Source: Pseudoroseomonas aestuarii (lineage in GTDB: Bacteria; Pseudomonadota; Alphaproteobacteria; Acetobacterales; Acetobacteraceae). Taken from it: a stretch of 64,000 nt of DNA. Below are positions 1 through 8,054 of the stretch, piece by piece (position 1 is the stretch's first letter; every line of letters starts with the position of its first letter). Position numbers and translations under genes: made by a program. The notes under the pieces are model-generated. The model searched no databases, was not told the origin of the DNA, and was given only the letters and a program-made list of their open reading frames with translations. The stretch lies in NCBI RefSeq assembly GCF_042651065.1, contig NZ_JBHSCH010000049.1, forward strand, positions 1-64,000, in the 5' to 3' direction.

Positions 1-1
1 G

Positions 2-205
2 TCGCTGATGCTGGGGGTGCGGCGGGCCGGCGTGACCGTGGCGGCCCGCATGCTGCAGAAGGCGCAGTTCATCCGCTACGAGCGCGGCCGCATGGAGGTG
101 ACGGACCGGCCGGGCCTCGAAGGCGCGGGTTGCGAATGCTACGGCATCCAGCGCCGTGCGCTTGAGCGGCTGTTTGGCAGGAGCAAGCTTCCTGGCCAAC
201 ACTGA
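2..205 (+). CDS. Crp/Fnr-family regulator, C-terminal fragment (runs off the 5' edge)
   Basis: Only the last 67 codons are inside the window. They contain the second half of a Crp/Fnr-type winged helix: the recognition helix segment MLGVRRAGVTVAA, then the wing (FIRYERGRMEVTDRPGLEG) and the tail motif CECYG that many alphaproteobacterial Crp/Fnr proteins share. The protein should be a cytoplasmic DNA-binding regulator, but its ligand and targets cannot be read because the cyclic-nucleotide-like domain lies outside. The reading frame is open to the window edge and stops at TGA 203-205. It differs from the FixK-type regulator near 45.5 kb, whose recognition helix carries ETVSR. Confidence 0.8.
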   Translation, partial: SLMLGVRRAGVTVAARMLQKAQFIRYERGRMEVTDRPGLEGAGCECYGIQRRALERLFGRSKLPGQH

Positions 206-620
206 GCCGTCCATAGAGCCAGGCCGGTACGCTGGGCACAGTGTGCTCGTCAGGCTGCTGGCCAAGGCTTGCCGCGGCTGGCGGCCATGCGCCCGTTTCG
301 GTCGCTGAGACGGCTCAGCGAGGTTCCGGAAAGCGGACAGGCCGGGAGCCCGCCTGCCTCAGGCTCGCTATCCGAGGTTACGCGACTCGTGAACAGCCGC
401 CAGGCGGACTCTCACGCGCGGCATCGGGCCGATGCCGTCTCCTGCACCGGCGGCAATCCGAAGAAGCAACGCCACTCGCGCGTGGATTGCGGGACGCTCT
501 CGCATCCGGCCAGGAAGGGCGCATGGCCGGGCGATGCGCCATCAGCCGGCATCAGGCGCCGCATCAGGGCCGCAGTGCGACAGCCCAGGCCTCCGCCACC
601 ATGTCCTCTTCGCCGAGGCT
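206..620. other. Gene-free stretch, no recognised content
   Basis: Short open frames exist on both strands, but none matches a family I recognise and none has a convincing ribosome binding site. It lies between the Crp/Fnr fragment and a GMC oxidoreductase remnant, so it may be unrecognisable pseudogene sequence. I see no terminator or promoter I would defend. Confidence 0.4.
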
Positions 621-1178
621 GACCCCGCACGCCGCCATTCGCTGTACCGCGCCTATCTCCGGCCCTGGCTCGACCGCCCGAACCTGACCGTGCTGACGGG
701 CGCCCTCGTGCATCGCGTCGTGTTCGACGGGCGCCGGGCGACCGGCGTGGAAATCCTTCTCCGCCTGCGGAGCGCGGATCCCCTGGCGCCTCTCGCCATT
801 GAGGCGGGCTTCCTGTCCGATCCGGCGGACATGACGACCGCGAGGGCCTGCGTCGAGCTCTGCCGCGCTCTGGGCAACGCGCCGGCCTTCCGGCCTTTCG
901 TGCGAGGCGAGGCCATGCCCGGCCCTCTGAAGGGCGACGCGCTCGACCTCTACATCCGCGACGCCGCCGTCACCTACTGGCACCAGAGCTGCACAGCCAG
1001 GATGGGACGGGACAAGATGTCGGTCGTCGACGCCACGCTCAAGGCCTATGGCGTGGACGGGCTCCGGGTGGCGGACGCCTCGATCATGCCGCGCGTCACG
1101 ACCGGGAACACCCAGGCGCCTTGCGCCATCATCGGCGAGCGGGCTGCCGGGATGATCCGGCAGGAGCACGGCGCGTAG
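621..1178 (+). pseudogene. GMC-family oxidoreductase, internally deleted remnant
   Basis: The segment reads as two joined pieces of a glucose-methanol-choline FAD oxidoreductase. The first piece (RHSLYRAYLRP, NLTVLTGALVHRV, GRRATGVE) is from the middle of the FAD domain. The second runs from the substrate domain (RLRSADPLAP, AGFLSDPADM) to the C-terminus, with the catalytic-region motif TYWHQSCTARMG and the FAD-domain end GLRVADASIMPRVTTGNT. The N-terminal GxGxxG dinucleotide motif and the stretch between the two pieces are absent, and the joint stays in frame. About 185 residues remain of a usual 530-550. It cannot bind FAD normally, so I call it a pseudogene. The gene-free region upstream may once have held its 5' part. 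Confidence 0.8.
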
Positions 1179-1456
1179 CTGTTCCTGGCACGCCGGGGCC
1201 CCGGGCATCGCGGCGGTTCCAATGGAAGCATCCGGGGCATCCACCCCGGGGCCGCTGGCCCTGTCCATCGAGACAACTCCCGGGCGGTTCGATAGCGTCG
1301 TCAGGCCGCGTGTTCGTCATCGAGGGCCGCGGTTGGCCATGCCCGGCGACCGGCCCGGGTCTCGCGCTCTTCGGGAGGGCGCGCGTCCAGGGCCCCACGG
1401 CCGGTTGCGCCCTGCTGGGCCAGGCCCGGGGCGCCGCCCTCGTGCGGCGGGCGGGG

Positions 1457-2245
1457 CTACACCGTCGGGATGGTTCCGCCGTCGATGACGTAGTCCGCAC
1501 CGTGAATGGCCGAGGCCCGGTCGGAGGCGAGGAAGGCGATCAGCTCCGCCACCTCCTCGGGCCTTGCGGGGCGGCCGAGAGGGATGCCGCCAAGCGCCTC
1601 CAGGATGCCCTGACGCGCGGCGTCCGGCGTTCCTCCGCTGCTGGCCGCGAGCCGCTGCACCAGCGCATCCGCCGCTTCCGTATAGATCCAGCCGGGCGAG
1701 ACGACGTTGACCCGCACCCCCTTCGGCCCGACCTCTTTCGAGAGAGCCTTGCTGTAGGTCGTCAGGGCGGCCTTCGCGGCGGCATAGGCGGTCGTGGAAT
1801 CGTGCAATGGCAGCCGGCGCTGGATGGAGGCGACGTGGATCACCGCGCCCGAGCCGCGCGCGGCCATCTGCGGCAGGAGCAGCCGGTCGAGCCGCACCGC
1901 CGGCATCAGGTTCAGGTCGAGCTCGGCGCGCCAATGCTCCTCGGTCAGGGCCGCGAAGCCCCCGCCTGGTGCCCGGGAGCCGCCGAGAACGTGCACCAGC
2001 ACGTCGACGCCGCCGAGGCGCTCTATGGCTGCTTCCGCGAGCGCATGCGCTCCGTCCGGGCTTGTGAGGTCGGCTTCGACGAAGTCGGCGCCCGTGAGAT
2101 CCTCGGGCCGGCGTCTCGCCGCCGTCATCACGCGGGCCCCCGCATCCAGGAAGCGCTGGACGGTCGCCCGGCCGGTGCCCTTGCTGCCCGCGGTGATGAG
2201 GACGCGGCGTCCCTCGAACTCGGCAGGATGGCTGTGGGGCGGCAT
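1457..2245 (-). CDS. SDR-family oxidoreductase
   Basis: This is a 262-residue short-chain dehydrogenase/reductase, a cytoplasmic NAD(P)-dependent enzyme. The Rossmann motif is near the N-terminus (VLITAGSKGTGRA, a TGxxxGxG variant beginning TAGSKGTG). An NNAG-like strand is replaced by HVLGGS. The catalytic Ser is in IHVASIQRR, and the YxxxK pair is in TAYAAAKAAL. The C-terminal segment with GWIYTEAAD and a GADYVIDGG end is typical of classical SDRs. The ATG at 2245 shares one base with the stop of the upstream SnoaL-like gene (TGATG), so the two are translationally coupled. The substrate is unknown. An HxlR regulator is transcribed divergently 55 bp from the first gene and is the likely controller. 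Confidence 0.9.
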   Translation of the reverse strand: MPPHSHPAEFEGRRVLITAGSKGTGRATVQRFLDAGARVMTAARRRPEDLTGADFVEADLTSPDGAHALAEAAIERLGGVDVLVHVLGGSRAPGGGFAALTEEHWRAELDLNLMPAVRLDRLLLPQMAARGSGAVIHVASIQRRLPLHDSTTAYAAAKAALTTYSKALSKEVGPKGVRVNVVSPGWIYTEAADALVQRLAASSGGTPDAARQGILEALGGIPLGRPARPEEVAELIAFLASDRASAIHGADYVIDGGTIPTV

Positions 2246-2571
2246 CAGGCGATCTCCAGCCCGGCAATCGCATCGTGCCGGAGCAGGAAGCTGAGGGTGA
2301 AGCGGATCGGGCTGCCGGGAAAATCCCCTGCGGTCAGGCCCTCCACGAGGATGCGGCCATCGCGTTCGAGCCATGTCTCCGGCGTGAAGACGGCGCGGCT
2401 GGCGATCGTCGCCGACTGGATCCAGGTCCTGATCTCGTCTCGGCCCGTATGGTGCCCGCCATCGTCGCGCACCACCGCGTCCCGGGCGAATGGCGCCGCC
2501 ATGCCGTCTGCGTCGAGCCGGGCGTTGGCCGCGACATAGGCTGCAATGGGTGCCGGCAGTTCGTTGGTCAT
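2245..2571 (-). CDS. SnoaL-like / NTF2-fold protein
   Basis: A 108-residue protein with the single cone-shaped NTF2-like fold pattern: an N-terminal helix (IAAYVAANARLDADGMA), then PFARDAVVRDDGG with the loop H-TGRDEIRTWI, then alternating strands ending ITFTLSFLL-like. SnoaL-like proteins act as small isomerases, hydrolases or ligand binders in the cytoplasm. The reaction cannot be told from sequence. It is the first gene of a two-gene unit with the SDR and overlaps it by one base. The start at 2571 lies 55 bp from the divergent HxlR start, leaving a very short shared promoter region. Confidence 0.8.
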   Translation of the reverse strand: MTNELPAPIAAYVAANARLDADGMAAPFARDAVVRDDGGHHTGRDEIRTWIQSATIASRAVFTPETWLERDGRILVEGLTAGDFPGSPIRFTLSFLLRHDAIAGLEIA

Positions 2572-2626
2572 GGCATGACTCCGGAGATGTGTTGCCCTGG
2601 CCTGAAGCTGTTTCTAAGCTGCCCGA

Positions 2627-3034
2627 ATGGCAAGAACGGACGAAAAAGTAAGGGACTTACCCCGAAGTAAGCGTGTGGAATACACGGCCGAAACGGCTGC
2701 GCAGGGCGTGCAGAACGTGATCAGGGTACTCGAGGGGCGCTGGAAGCTCGTGATCCTGTTTCAGCTCTTCGGCGGACAGGTGCGACGCTTCTCCGATCTT
2801 GAGCGGGCCATTCCCGGCGTGTCGCAGAAAATGCTGATCCAGCAGCTGCGTCAGTTGGAGGGCGACGGTGTTGTCGCACGCATCGTCCATCATCAGGTGC
2901 CCCCGAAGGTGGAGTACCACCTGACCGAGTGGGGACAGGCGCTATGCCCGGCGCTTGATGCACTGCTGATGTGGGCGGAAAGCACACCCTCCGGGCTTCG
3001 CTCGCGGCCTGTCGAGACAGTGCAGTCCGATTAG
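2627..3034 (+). CDS. HxlR-family transcriptional regulator
   Basis: A 135-residue winged-helix protein of the HxlR family. The hallmark order is visible: VLEGRWKLVILFQLFGG (helix 1 with the conserved W-K), RRFSDLERAIPGVSQKMLIQQLRQLE (recognition region), DGVVARIVHHQVPPKVEYHLTEWG (wing) and a C-terminal dimer helix with ALLMW. These dimeric cytoplasmic regulators often sense redox or electrophiles through a cysteine. Here the only Cys is the one in ALCPAL near the C-terminus. It is divergent from the SnoaL/SDR pair and most likely regulates it. The first codons are AT-richer than the neighbourhood. Confidence 0.92.
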   Translation: MARTDEKVRDLPRSKRVEYTAETAAQGVQNVIRVLEGRWKLVILFQLFGGQVRRFSDLERAIPGVSQKMLIQQLRQLEGDGVVARIVHHQVPPKVEYHLTEWGQALCPALDALLMWAESTPSGLRSRPVETVQSD

Positions 3035-3112
3035 CGGGGTGCTCAAAAACACCGTCACTCCACATTGGCTTGTAAAGCGCCGCCTGGGCTTGCTTCGGAA
3101 AGGTGGAGGGGA

Positions 3113-3139
3113 GGGTTCCTGATGAGGCAAGAGGAACCC
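3113..3139. repeat. Inverted repeat 3' of the HxlR gene
   Basis: GGGTTCC at 3113-3119 pairs with GGAACCC at 3133-3139 around a 13-nt loop, just before the IS3 orfA-like remnant. No T-run follows, so it is either a weak transcription stop or part of the insertion-sequence end. It has not been assigned further. Confidence 0.4.
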
Positions 3140-3140
3140 C

Positions 3141-3225
3141 ATGACGCAGCAGAGACGGTTCACGAAGAAATCTGAGACGAGGCAATCCGCCTGGTCCAGA
3201 CGAGCGGGCGGAGTCGGAACTCGTC
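3141..3225 (+). mobile_element. IS3-family orfA remnant, frameshifted and truncated
   Basis: From the ATG at 3141 the frame reads MTQQRRFTKK, and after a one-base shift it continues DEAIRLVQTSGR. That is the usual start of an IS3-family OrfA transposase subunit (TKKFRDEAIRLV type). Nothing of the following helix-turn-helix or leucine zipper, and no orfB, is visible. This is a dead fragment. Confidence 0.65.
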
Positions 3226-3578
3226 TGGCGCACCATGTCTGAAACACGTCAGGATGCCGGCAGGCCGTCGGCCGCCACATCGATGGCCTCTACAGCCTGT
3301 CAGGCGCCATGCCGCGCTCGACTTCGCAGGCTTGGCTCAGTTCGAGAAGATGGACGCCAGGTTGATCCAACGCTCCTCCATCAGACGGGAGCAAGTCCAA
3401 CTCCATCCTGGCAGGATCTGCACGGTTCGCCGGAATGGCGGCCGCTTCGAACGGGGAGCCAGACTGCGGCGCCGAAACCCATCCTTCGCTGCCCCGTTGT
3501 CCTACCGCCGCCTCCGAAAGAGGCAGGTCAGGCCATGGCCGCTTCACCGGGCCCGGCCGGATAAGAGGAGGCTCCGCC
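3226..3578. other. Gene-free stretch before the DUF2231 gene
   Basis: The sequence is open in more than one frame, but no product is recognisable. It probably contains more insertion-sequence debris, since it directly follows the IS3 orfA remnant. It ends with a good ribosome binding site (AGAGGAG, 3564-3570) for the next gene. Confidence 0.4.
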
Positions 3579-4010
3579 GTGGTTGCCATAACCAGCCCAA
3601 GATCCCCGAGGCCGCTTCACCCGCTGCATGCGATCCTGCTTGCCTTTCCGCTTCCCCTGTTTCTCGGCGCGCTGCTCAGCGACTTCGCCTATCGGGCAAG
3701 CTTCCAGATCCAGTGGGCCAATTTCTCCTCCTGGCTCATCGCGGGAGGCCTTCTCGTCGGCGGCTTTGCTCTGCTCTGGGCGCTGGTGGACCTGATACGG
3801 AGCGGCGCCGGACGCAGGAGGCGGGCGGCCATCTATTTCATCGTGCTGCTGGCGATGTGGGTGCTGGGCTTCATCAACGCGCTCGTTCACGCGAAGGACG
3901 CCTTCGCGATCATGCCGGAGGCGCTCTACCTTTCCGCCATCGCGACGATCCTCGCGCTTGTTGCGGCCTGGATGGGCTATTCCGGCTACCAGTCCCGGGA
4001 GGCAGTGTGA
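3579..4010 (+). CDS. DUF2231 membrane protein
   Basis: A 143-residue integral membrane protein. The family motif HPLHAILLAFPLPLFLGALL sits near the N-terminus and begins the first membrane segment. Further hydrophobic segments follow (WLIAGGLLVGGFALLWALVDL, AIYFIVLLAMWVLGFINALVH, LYLSAIATILALVAAWMG), giving four in all. I chose the GTG at 3579 because AGAGGAG lies 8 bases upstream and translation begins just before the family motif. The stop at 4008-4010 overlaps the start of the sorbosone-dehydrogenase-like gene (TGATG). In many proteobacteria DUF2231 proteins are encoded with such dehydrogenases and are suspected membrane partners; their biochemical role is unknown. Confidence 0.85.
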   Translation: MVAITSPRSPRPLHPLHAILLAFPLPLFLGALLSDFAYRASFQIQWANFSSWLIAGGLLVGGFALLWALVDLIRSGAGRRRRAAIYFIVLLAMWVLGFINALVHAKDAFAIMPEALYLSAIATILALVAAWMGYSGYQSREAV

Positions 4011-5302
4011 TGCGCGCGATCTTGCTGATGGGTGTTGCGGCACTGGCCCTCTCCGCCTGCGATGGCGAGGGCAACTCTGGTCCGCAGCAGCGCGGCCCCA
4101 ATCCGGAACTTCCGGAACCGAATCGCGGCCTGCTGCCCGACATGACGATCCCCCGGCCGACCTCCTGGGGCGATGACCGCCCGGCCGTGCCACAGGGCTA
4201 CACGATCCAGGCCATCGCCACGGATCTCAGGATCCCGCGCCAGACCCTCATCCTGCCCAATGGCGATATCCTGGTCACGGAGGGAACCGGTGGCCAGGGC
4301 GCGCCTCGGCTCAACCCTAAGGCCTTCATCGCAAACATTATCAAGGGCTGGGGCAAGACGTCGGTGCCAGGCGGCAACCGGCTGACGCTGCTACGCGACG
4401 CCGATGGCGACGGCACCTACGAGAGCCGGGGCATCTTCGCGGAAAATCTGAACGGGCCTTATGGCCTCGCCCTGGTCAATGGCTCCCTCTACGTCGCCAA
4501 CCAGGATGCGCTGGTGCGCTTCAGCTACCGCGACGGCCAGACCGAGGCGAGCGGGCCACCGGTGCATGTCGCGGATCTGCCCTCGGCAATCAACCACCAC
4601 TGGACGAAGGCGATGACCGCCAGCGCCGATGGCCGCTTCCTCTATGTCGGCATCGGCTCCAACAGCAACATCACCGAGCGCGGCATGGAAGCCGAGGTCG
4701 GGCGGGCGATGGTGTGGCAGATCGATGCGCAGACGGGCGCGCACAGACCTTACGCCACCGGCCTCCGCAACCCCACGGCGCTCACGATTCAGCCGGGCAC
4801 GGGCCAGCTCTGGGCGGTGGTGAACGAACGCGACGAGATCGGCCCCGACCTCGTGCCGGACTACCTGACCTCGGTCCGCGAGGGCGGCTTCTATGGCTGG
4901 CCCTACAGCTACTGGGGGCAGAACGTCGATATGCGGGTGCAGCCGCAGGACCCGGAAAAGGTCGCCGCGGCGATCCGCCCCGATTACAGCCTGGGCGCAC
5001 ATGTGGCCGCGCTGGGCGTCGCCTTCTCGAACCCCGCCATGGGCGAGGCCTTCGCGGACGGAGTCTTCGTCGGCGAGCATGGCAGCTGGAACCGCAATGT
5101 GCCCACCGGCTACAGGGTTGTTTTCGTACCCTTCCGTGATGGACAGCCGGCAGGTGCCCCGGTCGACTTCGTGTCCGGCTTCCTGAACGGCGAGGGCCAG
5201 GCGCGTGGCCGCCCGGTGGGGGTCTCGGTGGACCCGCGCGGCGCCCTGATCGTTGCCGACGATCTCTCGAACACGGTGTGGAGGATCACGCCAAGCCGCT
5301 GA
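4010..5302 (+). CDS. Sorbosone dehydrogenase-like PQQ-type sugar dehydrogenase, lipoprotein
   Basis: A 430-residue exported protein. The N-terminus is a lipoprotein signal (MRAILLMGVAALALSAC, lipobox ALSAC with Cys at about residue 18), so the protein should be anchored facing the periplasm. The rest is the six-bladed propeller of the soluble glucose/sorbosone dehydrogenase family: PRQTLILPNGDILVTEGTGG, the GLRNPTALTI strand, GGFYGWPYSYWG, VFVGEHGSWNRN and a closing GALIVADDLSNTVWRI. Such enzymes oxidise sugars or related aldehydes using PQQ and pass electrons to the respiratory chain. Residues 20-70 form a low-complexity linker. It is translationally coupled to the DUF2231 gene. The substrate cannot be assigned. 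Confidence 0.9.
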   Translation: MRAILLMGVAALALSACDGEGNSGPQQRGPNPELPEPNRGLLPDMTIPRPTSWGDDRPAVPQGYTIQAIATDLRIPRQTLILPNGDILVTEGTGGQGAPRLNPKAFIANIIKGWGKTSVPGGNRLTLLRDADGDGTYESRGIFAENLNGPYGLALVNGSLYVANQDALVRFSYRDGQTEASGPPVHVADLPSAINHHWTKAMTASADGRFLYVGIGSNSNITERGMEAEVGRAMVWQIDAQTGAHRPYATGLRNPTALTIQPGTGQLWAVVNERDEIGPDLVPDYLTSVREGGFYGWPYSYWGQNVDMRVQPQDPEKVAAAIRPDYSLGAHVAALGVAFSNPAMGEAFADGVFVGEHGSWNRNVPTGYRVVFVPFRDGQPAGAPVDFVSGFLNGEGQARGRPVGVSVDPRGALIVADDLSNTVWRITPSR

Positions 5303-5308
5303 GCCTGT

Positions 5309-5332
5309 CGCCCGGGGGATCGCCTCCGGGCG
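5309..5332. terminator. Candidate hairpin after the dehydrogenase gene
   Basis: CGCCCGG (5309-5315) pairs perfectly with CCGGGCG (5326-5332) around a 10-nt loop, 6 bases after the stop codon and in the space before a convergent gene. There is no U-tract, so intrinsic termination would be inefficient. Confidence 0.4.
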
Positions 5333-5409
5333 CCGAGCCAGCCCCGCTCCAGCACGCCTGGGCTTGCGCCATCTGCCATGCCGCGTGATGGCCGAAGCTG
5401 AGCCAACGC

Positions 5410-6549
5410 TCACACATCCGCCGCGATGGCCGCCAGGTCTGCCAGCAGCTTCGCCACGGCATCCGGCTGCTCCTGCTGCACCCAATGACCCGCGCCGGGA
5501 ATCAGGTGCAGGCTACGAAAATCAGCGCACGCGTCCTCTTGCATACGGGGCAGGGCAAGGGGGGTCTGGTGGATGCCCCAGTCGCTGGCGCCAGCTATGA
5601 AGATGGTTGGCACCTCGATCCGCCGGCCGCTGAACAGGGTAAGATCGGCGGCGTTCGCACCGCTCGTGCCGCAGCGATAGGATTGCAGCCCACCGGCGAA
5701 GCCCGTGCGGGAATACTCGGCGACATAAACGGCCAGTTCGGCATCTGTGAGCCAGGGCGCCCCGGTGGCCGGCATGTGCGGAGCCACTGCCTCAGGCATT
5801 GTCGCATGCAAGGGCATGACGTAGTAGTCCGGCAGCTCCGCCAACGCCTCCGCCGTCCAGCCGGCCAGCGGGAAGGGTTTGTTGCCGGGCCAGTCCGCAC
5901 TCTTGTGGTGATAGTAGGCGCGCAGGAAAGCCTGTAGCCCCTGCCGCGGGTGATCCATATCTCCCGCTGCGCGACGCTCAGAATAATACCACTGGTAGTG
6001 CTTGCGCGGCACTTCCAGCCGGGCCAGGTCAGCGCTGATGTCTTGCCCTGAGGGTGCCCCGAAGCGTGGGGGACCGGCGAAGGGCGCGCTCATGAGTGCC
6101 AGGCGCCGGAAGACGTCCGGACGAATCAGCGCGGACCAGGCCGCGACCGGGGAACCATAGTCGTGGCCGACCAGCGCATGGACCTCCTTCAGCCCCAGCG
6201 CCTGGACCAAAGCCAGTTGGTCGCGCACCATGTTCAGCATCAGGAAAGGCGTCAGCGGCTCATCGTAGCCTGCGTTCCAGCCCGTGGTGCGGCCATATCC
6301 CCGGAGGTCCGGAGCGATGACGTGAAAGCCGGCATCAGCCAGGGCCGGCATCACCTTGCGCCATGAGAAGGCGAGCTCGGGAAAGCCGTGCAGCAGCAGC
6401 ACGGCGGGCTGCCCAGCCTTTCCGGCTTCCAGCACATGTACGGAGAGCCCATTGACCCCGGGCAGGATGCGGCTGCGGATGCCGGCGGGCAGCAAGGCAG
6501 GATCGAAGGGTGTCACGCGGCATGGTCTCCATTGCTGGGGCTGGAGCAT
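5410..6549 (-). CDS. Alpha/beta hydrolase, epoxide hydrolase-like
   Basis: A 379-residue alpha/beta-hydrolase. The oxyanion motif HGFPELAFSWR, the strand HVIAPDLRGYGRT, the nucleophile elbow VGHDYGSPVA with Asp rather than Ser, the acid in AGASDWG and the catalytic His in GAGHWVQQEQP place it with soluble epoxide hydrolases and haloalkane dehalogenase relatives, which work through an aspartyl-ester intermediate. The lid region contains the PRKHYQWYYSER segment. There is no signal peptide, so it is cytoplasmic. The frame is open upstream to 6816, but that part lacks family similarity. I chose ATG 6549; a GTG at 6516 with GGAG upstream is an alternative. The substrate is unknown. Confidence 0.85.
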   Translation of the reverse strand: MLQPQQWRPCRVTPFDPALLPAGIRSRILPGVNGLSVHVLEAGKAGQPAVLLLHGFPELAFSWRKVMPALADAGFHVIAPDLRGYGRTTGWNAGYDEPLTPFLMLNMVRDQLALVQALGLKEVHALVGHDYGSPVAAWSALIRPDVFRRLALMSAPFAGPPRFGAPSGQDISADLARLEVPRKHYQWYYSERRAAGDMDHPRQGLQAFLRAYYHHKSADWPGNKPFPLAGWTAEALAELPDYYVMPLHATMPEAVAPHMPATGAPWLTDAELAVYVAEYSRTGFAGGLQSYRCGTSGANAADLTLFSGRRIEVPTIFIAGASDWGIHQTPLALPRMQEDACADFRSLHLIPGAGHWVQQEQPDAVAKLLADLAAIAADV

Positions 6550-6953
6550 GATCCGACCTGACTGATCCGGACAGGGGTTTTCCGGGCGGCTGGAAACCTG
6601 ATCCACCGCTCTTGGCGGTGCGTGCCGCAGAAGCGGTCCCACAGCGCAGGCCGCGTCGTGATGGCCTGATCCATCACAGGATCTCCGGCTATCCCTCGGC
6701 ATCGTCCATTCCGCCACCAGGGCGGGCGCCACCCAGGCCGCAAAGCGCTGCGGGGCGCGCCAGAGGTGCAGCGGCACCCGCAGGATGTGTGGATAGGTCA
6801 TGGAGCGGGCCGGCATCCAGTACCGGAGCCTGTATATCGTACCGGGATATCCGCGCAGTATCGCCCCCGGGCGCCGGTCCGGCAGGGCGGCTCCGGCAAC
6901 GGGTCTCTCGGCTACGGCGTTGTGCTCCGCAGAGCATGCAAGGAGCGGTCATC
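6550..6953. other. Intergenic region between divergent genes
   Basis: It contains an in-frame upstream extension of the hydrolase frame with no family similarity. On the other side there is a clear ribosome binding site (AAGGAG, 6940-6945) for the YidB-like gene. No operator or mobile sequence was recognised. The promoters of both divergent genes must lie here. Confidence 0.4.
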
Positions 6954-7634
6954 ATGAGCGGTTTATTCCCCGGGCAATCCGGCGGCGGTTCCACCGGTGG
7001 CCTCGGCGGCGGGGTCAAGGCCGCCGCGATGGCGCTGCTCATCCAGCAGTTGCTCAGGCACGCCCAGGGCGGGGGAGCACAGGCCGGCGGCCTGCACGGC
7101 GGCAGCCACGCTGCTCCGATGGGCGGCGGGCTGGGCGGTCTGCTCGGCGGGTTGCTCGGGAGCGGAGGCGCCCCGATGGCTGGCGGCGGTGGCCTTGGCG
7201 GAATCCTGGGCGGGCTTCTCGGCGGAGGCGCGCCAGCGACAGGTGGCACCGGCGGCGGGCTGGGCGGGATGGCCGGCCATGGCGCGGGCGGCGGGCTCGG
7301 CGGCCTGCTGGACGGGCTGGGTGGCCTGCTCGGGAGCCTGCGGAGCCAGGGCCTCGACCGGCAGGTGGACTCCTGGGTGTCGCGCGACACGAACCAGCCG
7401 GTCTCGCCGCAGGACCTCGAGGGCAGCTTCGACCCCCGGGAGCTGGACGAGGCGGCGCAGCACGCCGGCACGGATCGCGCCGCCATCCTCGCCGAACTGA
7501 GCAACATCCTGCCGCACATGGTCGATCGGGCCACCCCCCAGGGCAACCTTCCCCAGCGCGAGGAGGAGCTGGGCCAGGGAGGCCTGGGCGGGCTGCTCGG
7601 AAACCTGATGGGCGGCGGGGGAAGCCACCGGTAG
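6954..7634 (+). CDS. YidB family (DUF937) glycine-rich protein
   Basis: A 226-residue protein of the YidB/DUF937 family. The N-terminal half is glycine-rich with repeats of the type GGLGGLLGGLLG. The C-terminal part is the conserved domain: QVDSWVSRDTNQPVSP, then DLEGSFDPRELDEAAQHAG and AAILAELSNILPHMVDRATPQG. No signal peptide or membrane span is evident. The function of the family is unknown. ATG 6954 is preceded by AAGGAG with 8-base spacing. It appears monocistronic, with IS5 debris downstream. Confidence 0.85.
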   Translation: MSGLFPGQSGGGSTGGLGGGVKAAAMALLIQQLLRHAQGGGAQAGGLHGGSHAAPMGGGLGGLLGGLLGSGGAPMAGGGGLGGILGGLLGGGAPATGGTGGGLGGMAGHGAGGGLGGLLDGLGGLLGSLRSQGLDRQVDSWVSRDTNQPVSPQDLEGSFDPRELDEAAQHAGTDRAAILAELSNILPHMVDRATPQGNLPQREEELGQGGLGGLLGNLMGGGGSHR

Positions 7635-7868
7635 GGCGTTCCACTCTCGGGCCGGAATCCGGGAGCACGATTGCCGCAGCCGGTGCTTCCCGCTGGTGCG
7701 GCAATTCCCCCGGCCCGGCCAGGGGGGATGGGGGAGGCTGGAGCGTCATGCGCGGGAAGGCGAGGCTCCCTCCACAGCAGCCCTTCCCGCCGGAGGCTCG
7801 GGATGCGCCCATTGCCGGCGGTCAGGTGGCATGTACCACCACAGGGAGGATCGCGCCGGCCGCCTTGC

Positions 7869-8040
7869 GGCGCCTTTCAGAACCTGGACAGACGATAGGG
7901 CTGCACCAGGAGTTGCCGCGACGCCTGCGCCACGCGCATCGCCCCGGCTGGAGCCGCGCCTGCATGGATAGCGCGCCCATTGCGGCAAAGAGGGAGGCGC
8001 CGGAACAGGCCCGAACCCAGAGGATCGAAGTGACGTCTCC
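7869..8040 (+). mobile_element. IS5-type element, deletion derivative
   Basis: The left end, from 7869 (CGCGCCTTTCAGAACCTGG-like), matches the left end of the element at 29404 at about 26 of 32 positions. It is joined directly to an internal transposase segment (LHQELPRRLRHAHR, then GWSRACMDSAPIAAKR, resembling the DRIDWSRAALDSASVRAKRG region of IS427-group transposases). Both the transposase N-terminus and the C-terminal half are gone. The element is dead and under 200 bp long. Confidence 0.65.
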
Positions 8041-8054
8041 GGAGGTATGAGGGC

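Noticed and set aside
6550..6816. N-terminal extension of the epoxide-hydrolase frame
   Set aside because: It has no similarity to the family and no ribosome binding site at 6816; ATG 6549 or GTG 6516 fits the domain boundary.
7100..7340. Repetitive GC-rich DNA that could be a satellite or CRISPR-like array
   Set aside because: It is coding: Gly/Leu repeats of the YidB-like protein, with no spacers.
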